A stretch of DNA of 27,935 nucleotides from Botryococcus braunii (Eukaryota; Chlorophyta; Trebouxiophyceae), in assembly GCA_002005505.1 (NCBI GenBank), contig KV908353.1, positions 495,950-523,884 of the forward strand, read 5' to 3'. The stretch's first letter is position 1, and every line of letters begins with the position of its first letter. The translations under genes and the position numbers were made by a program. Below are positions 8,351 to 24,337 of the stretch, piece by piece. The notes beneath the pieces were generated by a model. That model searched no databases. It saw only the letters and a list, made by a program, of their open reading frames with translations, and was not told where the DNA came from.

Positions 8351-8547
8351 ACTGCAGGGATCCTAAAGTACTACCATACGTAATGTCTATTGAGAACGCA
8401 TATCGTACAAGTCACGTGTTATGTCATTGAGGTACGAGTATGATCTATACCGTTCATAAAGGGCTATAACGGCTATAGTTTACACTGCTGTTGATGGCAT
8501 GTGACAGGGGATGTCACTAAGTACAGTATTGACCAATTCATTCAACA

Positions 8548-8556
8548 CTTCCCCTT
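8548..8556 (-). promoter_or_regulatory. Polypurine tract of the copia element
   Basis: In element orientation AAGGGGAAG abuts the TG of the 3' LTR and follows the pol stop codon by about 17 bases. This is the expected priming site for plus-strand DNA synthesis. Confidence 0.85.
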
Positions 8557-8572
8557 GACAGCACCCTGTCAC

Positions 8573-11500
8573 CTATGTCATCTTCACAAGTCCAAACCCT
8601 CGCCTGTGCATCTGGAAGGCAGGGCGAGCGAGAGGCTTTGTCAGCATGTCTGCCTTGTTCCTTGCAGACTCCACATAGCAGAGTGTAACCTGCCCCTTTG
8701 CAATAGCTTCACGTGCAAAGTGGAAGCACACTGCAATGTGCTTAGTATACTTGCTATACAGTGGGTTTTTCAGGTTAGCAATGCACCCCTGATTGTCACA
8801 GTATAGCTTCACTGACCAAGGAGGAGTTCCGATTTCCTCCATGAACCCACGCAGCCAGTTAAGCTCCTTAATAGCCAGACTGGTTGCCATGAATTCTGCC
8901 TCCACAGTGGAGGTAGCAACTGAGTGTTGCTTCTTACTACCCCAGACCACAGCACTGCCAAACACTGATAGCACATATCCCGAGGTAGAATGCCTGCTGT
9001 CAATATCGCCAGCATAATCTGCATCAACATGACCTTCTAACACAGGCCCTTTCCCTCCCAGCACTAAGACACACTCTCGAGTAGACTGAAGATACCTCAA
9101 TACCCTCAAGCCCTCATTCATGTGGGCAGTGGTGGGAGCGTTCCGGTAACGGGACAGAACACCCACAGCCTGAGCTATATCAGGTCGAGTTGTATTAGCA
9201 ATATACAACAGAGACCCAACAAGCTCACAATATCTATGCCCGGGAGGCAGTGGAGTCCCAGACCCAAAGCTGGTCTCACCCACTGTAACCTGCGGCATCC
9301 CAGACATCACAAAGTCTTTACTCATGGGAGTATCGACTGTACGTGACTCAGCACTCACCCCAAACTTCTCACACAGTGCATCAATCTTAGGCACGCAGCT
9401 CAGTGATAAGCACCGATTCTCTCTATCTCTCAGGATCTGGCAGCCCAAGAAGTCCTTGACTTCACCAAGGTCATGAATCTTGAAGCTTGCCAACAGCTCC
9501 TTTTTCACCCATTCTATCTCTTCCGCACCCATTGCCACAATCAAAAGATCATCAACATACACAAGCATGTATGACAGCTCCCCATCCTCGTGTCTCTTTA
9601 TGTAAACTCCCGCATCGCTCTTACACACTTCATATCCCATACTCAGCAGCTTCTCATTCAGGGTCTTGTGCCAAGCCCTGGGAGCCTGCTTCAGGCCATA
9701 AAGGGCCTTACGCAGTCTGCACACAATGTTGGGGTTGCCATTATCAAATCCAGGAGGCTGTGTCACATACACCTCCTCCTCTAATTCACCATTCAAAAAG
9801 GCGGTCTTTATATCCACCTGGTGAATTTCCATGTTCTTTGCTGCAGCAGTTGCTAGCAAAGTCCTCCTGGACCCATAGCTACTGGTAGGTGCAAAGACCT
9901 CATCTACATCAACTCCAGGAATCTGTCTACAGCCCTGGGCTACAAGCCGAGCCTTAAATCTCAACACGTTCCCATGTGCATCAGTCTTCACAGAGAAGAT
10001 CCAATGCACAGGGATCACCTTGTGTCCCCTGGGTCTCTCAACGTACTCCATCACCTCGTGCGCATCAAGAGAATCTTGCTCCTCTTGCATTGCCTGGCGC
10101 CAGAATTCCCACTGAGGGGATCTTTGCGCCTCCCTGAGGTTTCCAGGGATTGGCACCTTGGACCACCTCACCCCAGGTATCTTACCCTTTACAGGATTCA
10201 GATTGTGATCATGCACAACATGGCTATCCTCTCTAGGCTCACACGCACGTGCTTCCACTACTCTTTCGCTCGAGGTTACTGCGTTACACACCTCTCTGAC
10301 TCTCTCCCACTCTGGAGGTGTCTGCAGCTTTCTCTCCTTGGAGGATTCACATGCTGCTCCACTCAATCTGGGTCTTACATCACTCGTCATGTCCCAAACG
10401 CACTCATCACTCAAAGGCGCAGCATAATCTGGCACTGTGCGACACCCTGCAGTGGTGTCTCTCTCATCCACGCTTGTACTCTCACAACACACCTGTGACT
10501 CCCCAGTGTGTCCCTCACAAGCACGCAGAGCCTGGCCATCTGAAGACTCCCTTTGTCCATCAAGTGTCTGATTGGAAATCTCCAAACTGACCTCTCTTGC
10601 CTCACTCTCAGCGCTTACATGATCAGACATGCCCTCCAGCCTGGCCAAGTCCTGTCCATTAGGCTGAGCTTCCGTTGCTTCCCCTGGGCAAATGGCCTCT
10701 GACATTCTCCTATTCTCTCCATCACTCACATCTCCATCATGTTCCACAGTGACCTCAGCTGCAGTCTCACGTGCTGCTACTCTCTGATCATACCGTTGCT
10801 GCCGGGTCAGCCCGTCTTGCCCTCGGACACCCATGGCCCCAACTTCCATTCGAACACATTCTTGCACATTATTCAAACGTTGCATGTGTGACTTGGTCTC
10901 CTCGCCTCCTCGCGCCAGGTTCTCCATGTGTCCGAGTACGGACCAGCTGTGGCCGGACTGCGTATGGCTCAGCTCCGAGGAAGTGGGCTCCCCGTCCACG
11001 TTGACACTTGTAGTCTCAGAATTCTCACAGGGGTTGATTGCACATGGGGTAGTTGCACAGGGGGTGGTTGCACAGGGGGAGTCAGGTCCGGACTGCTGCA
11101 CGTTGACCTCTCGGTTGCAGAGAGGCTCAGGATCATCTGAGTCCCAAAAAGACAACTGACCCAAGGACTGCTGGCCCTCCTGTTGTACAAAAGGCAAGGC
11201 AAAGGGCTGCTGGACTGCATTTGGACTCACAGGAGACATGGTGCTAAGCCCCACTCTGTCTGCGCCCCTTAAGTGCTCCAGAAAGGTAACATCTCTGCTT
11301 TCTTTCCAAATCCCGTTTCCCATATAAATTCTATATGCCTTTGACACACTGGAATACCCTGTGAAGAGACCAGGGGAGGTCTTAGACTCAAACACTCCCC
11401 TTTGGTGATCAGGTATGTGCACATGTGCTAGACAGCCAAAAGTCCTGAGCAGGGATACATCGGGCTTTACCCCATGGAAGGCTTCATAAGGCGTCTTGTC

Positions 11501-11710
11501 ACGTCCAGTCACAGGTCCCATATTGTACAGGATGCAGGCTGTCTCCACTGCTTCCTTCCAGAGTGACTGTTTGGCAGCTGCATGCAACATGAGTGTTCTG
11601 GCCTTCTCCTTGATTGTTCGGTTCATCCGTTCAGCAACGCCATTTTGCTGAGGCGTGTATGCTGCAGAGGTCTCAAATTTAATTCCCTCCTGCGTACAGA
11701 AACCCTTCAA
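8573..11710 (-). CDS. pol: Copia pol, downstream part: integrase C-terminus, reverse transcriptase, RNase H
   Basis: This 1045-codon open segment continues the upstream frame after a one-base frameshift; its first codon at 11710 is TTG, not a true start. In order: integrase end with YTPQQNGVAERMNRT (catalytic Glu at about residue 27) and the copia GKTPYE-like linker. Then a roughly 320-residue hydrophilic region holds a short PCATTPCATTPC repeat. Reverse transcriptase follows, with the VIPVHWIFSVK motif, FKARLVAQG, QVDIKTAFLNG, LYGLKQAPRAW and the YVDDLLI active site at about residue 716. RNase H has HVDADYAGD, TSTVEAEFMA and YCDNQG, so its acidic residues are retained. The stop TAG lies just before the polypurine tract. 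It would copy the element's RNA into DNA inside virus-like particles. Confidence 0.93.
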   Translation of the reverse strand: MKGFCTQEGIKFETSAAYTPQQNGVAERMNRTIKEKARTLMLHAAAKQSLWKEAVETACILYNMGPVTGRDKTPYEAFHGVKPDVSLLRTFGCLAHVHIPDHQRGVFESKTSPGLFTGYSSVSKAYRIYMGNGIWKESRDVTFLEHLRGADRVGLSTMSPVSPNAVQQPFALPFVQQEGQQSLGQLSFWDSDDPEPLCNREVNVQQSGPDSPCATTPCATTPCAINPCENSETTSVNVDGEPTSSELSHTQSGHSWSVLGHMENLARGGEETKSHMQRLNNVQECVRMEVGAMGVRGQDGLTRQQRYDQRVAARETAAEVTVEHDGDVSDGENRRMSEAICPGEATEAQPNGQDLARLEGMSDHVSAESEAREVSLEISNQTLDGQRESSDGQALRACEGHTGESQVCCESTSVDERDTTAGCRTVPDYAAPLSDECVWDMTSDVRPRLSGAACESSKERKLQTPPEWERVREVCNAVTSSERVVEARACEPREDSHVVHDHNLNPVKGKIPGVRWSKVPIPGNLREAQRSPQWEFWRQAMQEEQDSLDAHEVMEYVERPRGHKVIPVHWIFSVKTDAHGNVLRFKARLVAQGCRQIPGVDVDEVFAPTSSYGSRRTLLATAAAKNMEIHQVDIKTAFLNGELEEEVYVTQPPGFDNGNPNIVCRLRKALYGLKQAPRAWHKTLNEKLLSMGYEVCKSDAGVYIKRHEDGELSYMLVYVDDLLIVAMGAEEIEWVKKELLASFKIHDLGEVKDFLGCQILRDRENRCLSLSCVPKIDALCEKFGVSAESRTVDTPMSKDFVMSGMPQVTVGETSFGSGTPLPPGHRYCELVGSLLYIANTTRPDIAQAVGVLSRYRNAPTTAHMNEGLRVLRYLQSTRECVLVLGGKGPVLEGHVDADYAGDIDSRHSTSGYVLSVFGSAVVWGSKKQHSVATSTVEAEFMATSLAIKELNWLRGFMEEIGTPPWSVKLYCDNQGCIANLKNPLYSKYTKHIAVCFHFAREAIAKGQVTLCYVESARNKADMLTKPLARPAFQMHRRGFGLVKMT

Positions 11711-13716
11711 TGTACTGTTGAGGAATTCTGTCCCCTGTCAGTACGAATGCACTTAACAGAGCGGTTCAACTGCCTCTGCCAAAAAATCAGGAGGTCTCTG
11801 ACTGCACTGCTGATTGCATCCTTGGTTTTTACTGCCAGGGCTATGACGTAGTGCGTAGCCTCATCCACAATCGTGACAAAGAAGCGCTCCCCAGTAATAG
11901 CTGTAGGGGAGATGGGGCCAACTGTGTCCAAATGAATTCTCTCAAGGGGCTCAGTGGCTGCTCTGGAACTGGTTCCAAAAGGGGGACGACTGTGCTTTCC
12001 TTGAATGCACGCTTCACACGAAGAGTGACAGTTTGCGCAAGGGGAGAGAGATACAGGGATGCCCAGGACCAAATCTTCAGACTGCAGTCGCCTCATATTA
12101 ACCTCCCCTGGGTGCCCCAGTCTACTGTGCCACAGTGCTCTCAATCTGCAATCATGAGCGACTGGTGCTCTGGCTGTGTTAACAAACACAGAGACAGGGT
12201 TTCTGACTGGACTGACCTTCTGCAAGAAATACAGGCCATTTCTCTGTGCAACTGAACAAGACCAGTTTTGAGCGCCACGCATACCAGTGTAACTTCCCAC
12301 ACTGTCTGTCACAAAACTAGCCCCATCACGTATAGCAGCTGTCACTGAAATCAGATTAGCTGTAGCTGAAGGAACACAATGCACATTGTGAAGCCACAGG
12401 GGTTGCTGTTCTGCACTGCTCAAGCACAGGGAACCAGTTGCAATTATCTGTCCCGTGGCATCTGACGTAGCCATATGCAAAGGAATGGGATTTCTGTGCA
12501 GGGTGGGGGAATGTAGCAGGGACAGATCATTGACTAGGTGGATGGTGGCTCCACTGTCCACCAGAAAACTTCTCGCTTCTGGCATGACGCGTGTTGGTGT
12601 TAAGACATTCAGAGAAATCATGGCAGACATACCAGAGGGTGGTGGATATCCCCCGGGGAAAAAGTTGTTGCCGTTCCCGCTGCCCTCCGGAGGTCGAGCC
12701 ACTGCAGCCGACGCTTGATTTTGGAATTGCGGAAGCAGATTGGCCATTGCAGCCATGACTTGCTGCAGGTTCTGTTGCATCTTCTCGTCCGCCTCCTTCT
12801 TGAGGCAGTTCCTCTCAAAATGGCCTAGCTTGTTGCAGTAGCGGCAGCGCCTGTTGTCACGCCGGTCCCGTCCCTCCACCTTGGTCGATGAAGCTTGGCC
12901 CCCCTGGCCTCCAGCTTGGGTCTCCTGTGGGCTTGCAGTCCCTGGTGTGGTGGAGTAGGCTGGTGTGATGGCTGCCCTGGCCACAGGGGTGACTCTGGGG
13001 ACCTGGTCGTTGAAGCCCAGTCCCTTGGCTGTGGTGGAGATGATCTCCCACAGTCCCTCCAGATCCTTCCCAGCAGATGAGGAGAACATCCCAGTCTCCT
13101 TCGCTTCCTCTGGCAGGCCCTTGATGATTGCCAGCTTGGCTTCTCTCTCCATGATGGAGTGCCCATTTCGCTTGAGTGCATGGAAGAGTGCCACCTTCCT
13201 GTTGTAGTAGTCCTCCAACGTTTCTGTCTCTCCCATGCTGGTGTGTAGGAGCTCCAGCCAGCGTGCTGTTACCTCCTGGTCTGCCCCTCCAGTAAAACGC
13301 TCTCGAACCCACTGGTAGGCATTGGCTGCCACTTGCATTGCAGCCAGCTTGGCACCCCACGCCTTGGGGACGCTCTCAATCAGCATTAGGAGCGCTGCTG
13401 CATTCTCCTCTGTGTCTGGCATTGGAGCTTCAATGGCTGCCTTGCACCTTTTGAGGCCACAGGCTGCCACATATGCCAGATCCCAGAGTGGAAATTCCAC
13501 TCCCTCTCTGTCCAGAGTCACTGGACATTTGACATTCGTGGTGACGACGCCACCGGTTTTCGTCATTGCGATGCACATCTCTCCACTCTGCGCAGTGGAG
13601 TTTGCTGGCTGGCTGGGTGATGCACTGATGGAGGAGCCAGACCCAGCTGATCCAGACTCCGTTGCAGTGCGCTTACTTCTCGTTTTCATGATCACTTGTC
13701 TGCTTCTAGTTTTCAT
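11707..13716 (-). CDS. gag-pol: Copia gag, protease and integrase N-terminal part
   Basis: The longest open frame starts at a TTG (13722); the first ATG is at 13716 and gives 669 codons. Nine codons are tandemly duplicated at the start (MKTRSRQVI/MKTRSKRTA), so the second ATG at 13689 is an alternative. In order: gag with a retrotransposon capsid-type core (about residues 60-240), a CCHC zinc knuckle CRYCNKLGHFERNC (about 291-304), and an aspartic protease with SFLVDSGATIHLV. Then come the integrase zinc-binding region (HSRLGHP, then CEACIQGK) and the catalytic core with HLDTVGP (first Asp) and IRTDRG (second Asp). Just after the second Asp the frame slips by one base near 11731-11734 and stops at 11707. 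The rest of integrase is in the next frame. Confidence 0.93.
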   Translation of the reverse strand: MKTRSRQVIMKTRSKRTATESGSAGSGSSISASPSQPANSTAQSGEMCIAMTKTGGVVTTNVKCPVTLDREGVEFPLWDLAYVAACGLKRCKAAIEAPMPDTEENAAALLMLIESVPKAWGAKLAAMQVAANAYQWVRERFTGGADQEVTARWLELLHTSMGETETLEDYYNRKVALFHALKRNGHSIMEREAKLAIIKGLPEEAKETGMFSSSAGKDLEGLWEIISTTAKGLGFNDQVPRVTPVARAAITPAYSTTPGTASPQETQAGGQGGQASSTKVEGRDRRDNRRCRYCNKLGHFERNCLKKEADEKMQQNLQQVMAAMANLLPQFQNQASAAVARPPEGSGNGNNFFPGGYPPPSGMSAMISLNVLTPTRVMPEARSFLVDSGATIHLVNDLSLLHSPTLHRNPIPLHMATSDATGQIIATGSLCLSSAEQQPLWLHNVHCVPSATANLISVTAAIRDGASFVTDSVGSYTGMRGAQNWSCSVAQRNGLYFLQKVSPVRNPVSVFVNTARAPVAHDCRLRALWHSRLGHPGEVNMRRLQSEDLVLGIPVSLSPCANCHSSCEACIQGKHSRPPFGTSSRAATEPLERIHLDTVGPISPTAITGERFFVTIVDEATHYVIALAVKTKDAISSAVRDLLIFWQRQLNRSVKCIRTDRGQNSSTVH

Positions 13717-14010
13717 GATCAAGCCAGTTCTTCACTCCAAGCCTTAAATGACTTCCCCTGGAAGCACTTCTTCCTAGCTCTGACACTGAGTTGATCAGTC
13801 CCAGAAGTACTTCTGCTTTCCCAGCCCAGTTGCTACTGTACAACAATTCCTTCCAGCACTACAGAAGGAATAATTTTACGTGACTAGCTCGATATGTTTG
13901 AACGGCCAGACCTCACTCGTCAGTGAAGCTCGCAGTCTCGAAGCGGGGTCCGAAACCCCTTTTCTCCCTGGAAATCTGTCGTGCGTCACTGCAAGCTCAG
14001 CTTGGAAAGC
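13717..14010 (-). other. Untranslated leader of the copia element
   Basis: About 290 bp between the primer-binding site and the gag ATG. No open frame or recognised motif is seen. A packaging signal would be expected here. Confidence 0.6.
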
Positions 14011-14024
14011 GTGGGCCCATAACC
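14011..14024 (-). promoter_or_regulatory. Primer-binding site matching initiator tRNA-Met anticodon loop
   Basis: In element orientation GGTTATGGGCCCAC follows the 5' LTR without a gap. It is the complement of GTGGGCCCATAACC, the anticodon arm of eukaryotic initiator tRNA-Met as I remember it (plant form). Most LTR elements instead pair with the tRNA 3' CCA end. Drosophila copia uses this same internal site and primes from a 5' half-tRNA, so that mechanism is likely here. Confidence 0.85.
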
Positions 14025-14902
14025 TCAAGCATTTCTGCTTGCGGCGTCACCTGCAGTGATGGCACGACGGCAGCGTCACTTCGTAGCCTGTGGGAAAAAC
14101 CGTCCACGCTACAACGTTTCCAGGAACAGCACACAGCACTCTCCAACAGTAGAGGTTGGTCAAGGATACCAACATGCTTCGGACAAGTCTTACAAATGAT
14201 CTTAACTGCTCTCACTCTTGCTAAAGACCACGTAACACTACGCCTTGCCTGATAGCAGAGTTCAGCACCAAAGAGGCCTTGCGATGTCTACTTTACGTCA
14301 CTAGAATACAATAATAGTTCATCAGTAACTCAGCAAGGTCTCTTTGTGATGTTTGTACAGTGAAACTATCTTACCGCCACAACGGTGGACGTCAACATAA
14401 GTCTCAATGAGGTCAAACATTCAGTGCGCTCTCGTCATGCACTCTCATCAATGCACACAGCAGTAATATCTAACTGGTCTGAATGTTTGAGCACAATCAT
14501 ATCTGGAACGGCTTTGAGAATCCTAAACACACCTGCAGTGATGGCACGACGGCAGCGTCACTTCGTAGCCTGTGGGAAAAACCGTCCACGCTACAACGTT
14601 TCCAGGAACAGCACACAGCACTCTCCAACAGTAGAGGTTGGTCAAGGATACCAACATGCTTCGGACAAGTACCGAGCCGTTCCTGGGCTGCCCAGGGATG
14701 GCTCGGACTGCAGGGATCCTAAAGTACTACCATACGTAATGTCTATTGAGAACGCATATCGTACAAGTCACGTGTTATGTCATTGAGGTACGAGTATGAT
14801 CTATACCGTTCATAAAGGGCTATAACGGCTATAGTTTACACACTGTTGATGGCATGTGACAGGGGATGTCACTAAGTACAGTATTGACCAATTCATTCAA
14901 CA
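14025..14902 (-). repeat. 5' LTR (right copy) of the copia element
   Basis: This 878-bp copy matches the left LTR over its length; the only difference I see is near 14838-14843 (ACACACTG against ACACTGCTG). It carries the element's promoter in minus orientation. The 141-bp internal repeats are at 14048-14188 and 14530-14670. Confidence 0.92.
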
Positions 14903-14907
14903 CATAC
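14903..14907. repeat. Target-site duplication, right (CATAC)
   Basis: Same five bases as 7664-7668, directly outside the right LTR. Confidence 0.85.
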
Positions 14908-14988
14908 ACACTAAAAAACGCCACAAACTAACACCCTTATGGTGCAGTCACCCTGCCATCAATCTCGTGAGTCTTCTCTAGTGCTTTT

Positions 14989-14991
<3 letters not shown>

Positions 14992-15037
<46 letters not shown>

Positions 15038-15117
15038 TTCATGCATTCCCCCCGGTACACGCACGCACACACGTGCGCGCGCGCGCACACACACACACAC
15101 ACACACGCACACACACA
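14992..15117. repeat. (AC)n microsatellite, interrupted
   Basis: A pure AC array (about 14992-15034) is followed after a short unique stretch by a second AC/GC-alternating array (about 15059-15117). Alternating purine-pyrimidine DNA of this kind can adopt Z-form. Confidence 0.95.
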
Positions 15118-15176
15118 ACCTCCCCATCCATAAATCCCAAAGGCCCACAGGCCAAGATTCTCTCGTTGTACATCCG

Positions 15177-15260
15177 AAATTGTACTGTATCTGTACTTCT
15201 CAACTGGAAATTGTACTGGATCTGTACTTTTCAACTGAAAACTGTACTGTAAATGTACTG
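15177..15260. repeat. 31-bp tandem repeat, about 2.7 copies
   Basis: Units start at 15177, 15208 and 15239 and share AAATTGTACTG, ATCTGTACTT and TCAACTG. Every unit has two TGTAC tetra/pentamers. Confidence 0.85.
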
Positions 15261-15299
15261 CGCCGTGTTGAAAACCATGTGAAACACGTCGCTTGACAC

Positions 15300-15425
15300 G
15301 CTGAATTGACTTTTACACGTCTTGCCTTTCGCCCCTTCGCCAGGAGGCGAAACTTCCTTCGCCCAATTTCGCCTCCATGAAGGCGAAAGACTTTTGTCTT
15401 TCGCCGCGAACCCTGCAGACACCCC
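15300..15425 (+). repeat. TTTCGCC/GGCGAAA repeat with hairpins, right copy
   Basis: It contains nested inverted motifs (TTTCGCC, GGCGAAA) including a perfect 10-bp stem: GGCGAAAGAC at 15382-15391 and GTCTTTCGCC at 15396-15405, with a TTTT loop. Its reverse complement resembles the motif cluster at 7446-7590. It is probably a dispersed repeat or small foldback element. Confidence 0.6.
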
Positions 15426-15613
15426 TCTGGACCAGATTCTCGCTGTGAAATCTCATCCGGGATGAGTCATCTTTACCGACGGGTCACCTATGCGACTCGG
15501 AAGAGGACCCCACTGACCCGCAGGCAGGGGCCCCCGCTCGGGACCGACCCGGGCCCCACACGGCCCGTCAGGGACCGGCCCCATATGGGACTCCGGCGGG
15601 GGCCCTGTTGGAC

Positions 15614-15640
15614 CACGTGCAGTGTACGAACGCCCACGTG
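15614..15640. promoter_or_regulatory. Pair of CACGTG boxes upstream of CDKC
   Basis: CCACGTGC occurs at 15613-15620 and again at 15634-15641, 21 bp apart and about 165-190 bp before the CDKC start codon. CACGTG is the plant G-box/E-box bound by bZIP and bHLH factors. Binding here is inferred, and the surrounding DNA is very GC-rich (15510-15600). Confidence 0.4.
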
Positions 15641-15695
15641 CTCCCTCCCATGTGACTTGTCATGCCTAGAGGTCGGCTCGACGAGCCAGTTGAAT

Positions 15696-15800
15696 ATGGC
15701 TGAGACGAAGGAGAAAGAACTCGTGGATTCATTTTCCAAGGAAAGCTGTGTTTGCCATTTTAGTTTTTCTACGTCATCACTGAAGCATCTTGGGGCTTGA
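15696..15800 (+). CDS. Upstream ORF of the CDKC transcript (34 codons)
   Basis: ATG at 15696 opens a 34-codon frame (MAETKEKELVDSFSKES, then a Ser/Phe-rich end) that stops at 15798-15800, four bases before the CDKC ATG at 15805. Both ATGs share the context AATATGG. If the transcript starts upstream of 15696 this would act as a uORF that lowers or regulates CDKC translation. The transcription start is not visible, so it may lie outside the mRNA. Confidence 0.35.
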   Translation: MAETKEKELVDSFSKESCVCHFSFSTSSLKHLGA

Positions 15801-15804
15801 GAAT

Positions 15805-23770
<7,966 letters not shown>

Positions 23771-23875
23771 TCATGTGGACGTCTTGCCGCAGGCGAAACG
23801 CACCGTGCAAAGGCCTATGTGGGCATGCGCTGCAAAGCTTGGCAGAACTGTGGTGCTCCCATCCGCACACATACG

Positions 23876-23902
23876 TGTAAAGAGCAATGTACATTGCTCT
23901 TT
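23876..23902 (+). terminator. Probable CDKC polyadenylation signal TGTAA with adjoining 24-bp palindrome
   Basis: TGTAA, the chlorophyte polyadenylation signal, occurs 106 bases after the stop codon. It overlaps the start of a perfect 24-bp palindrome (23879-23902; half-site AAAGAGCAATGT). The 3' UTR would therefore be short, about 120 bases. The signal is assigned by position and motif only. Confidence 0.5.
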
Positions 23903-23979
23903 ATCTACTAGACTGCAGCCAGCCAATTTCCATCCCCCCTCCTGCCAGCAATCTTCCTCAGCCAGCTTAAGAATCCTTT

Positions 23980-24337
23980 CCTTTGTTTGGGGGGGGGGGG
24001 GGGGTTCTGTGCCTTTTTCTTTTCCGCGCTTTGTGTACTCATGCCTGATCAGGTTTAGCCCCTCATGGGTCAGCCCCTTTTGCCTGATCAGGTTCGACCG
24101 CTCAACGACATGTGCCCTATCTCAGGCCTCTTCGTCAGCCGACCCCCTCCGGGAGTGTGATCTAATCATGGCCAGGATGAAGGTTTGGGTAACACCAAGT
24201 GGAGAGGGGACGATTGAGCCTGTGGGTCCTCATGCGGCTTAGTCACCATTCAGTTTGTTCCCAACCTGCTTAGCTCCATGTGATGTAAGGACAGGCGGTA
24301 GAATCAAACGTGGTTTCTTAAAGGTTGTGGCACGTAT
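23980..24337. other. Downstream of CDKC: G run, no gene seen
   Basis: A G homopolymer lies at about 23988-24003, followed by two similar CCTGATCAGGTTT/CCTGATCAGGTTC sites at about 24043 and 24082. Open frames are short and unconvincing. Confidence 0.5.

Larger units (their letters stand above)
7669..8547 (-). repeat. 3' LTR (left copy) of the copia element
   Basis: This 879-bp LTR begins in element orientation with TGTTGAATGAATTGG at 8547 and ends ATGCTTGA at 7669. The 3' end is GA rather than the usual CA. It contains two 141-bp direct repeats, a strong hairpin at 8316-8350 and TGTAA motifs on the element strand (around 7834-7838) that could serve polyadenylation. It is identical to the right LTR except near 8482-8488. 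Confidence 0.92.
7669..14902 (-). mobile_element. Nearly intact Ty1/copia LTR retrotransposon
   Basis: The 7.2-kb element reads on the minus strand, so the 5' LTR is on the right. In its own orientation the order is LTR (14902-14025), primer-binding site (14024-14011), gag-protease-integrase (13716-11707), integrase-reverse transcriptase-RNase H (from about 11733 to 8573), polypurine tract (8556-8548) and LTR (8547-7669). Integrase preceding reverse transcriptase is diagnostic for Ty1/copia (Pseudoviridae-type). LTRs differ only by one 1-bp indel with a neighbouring mismatch, so it inserted recently. The only visible defect is one frameshift in integrase. The primer site copies the anticodon-loop scheme known from Drosophila copia. 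Confidence 0.95.

Noticed and set aside
8029..8430. 133-codon antisense frame in each LTR
   Set aside because: It starts at GTG, has no ATG, includes the 141-bp repeat, and resembles no protein; it is duplicated only because the LTRs are.
11707..11740. Programmed frameshift as a designed feature of the element
   Set aside because: It interrupts the integrase catalytic core rather than separating gag from pol, so a mutation or sequencing error is the simpler reading.
10833..13747. Plus-strand frames opposite gag-pol
   Set aside because: They are shadows of a strongly supported minus-strand coding region.
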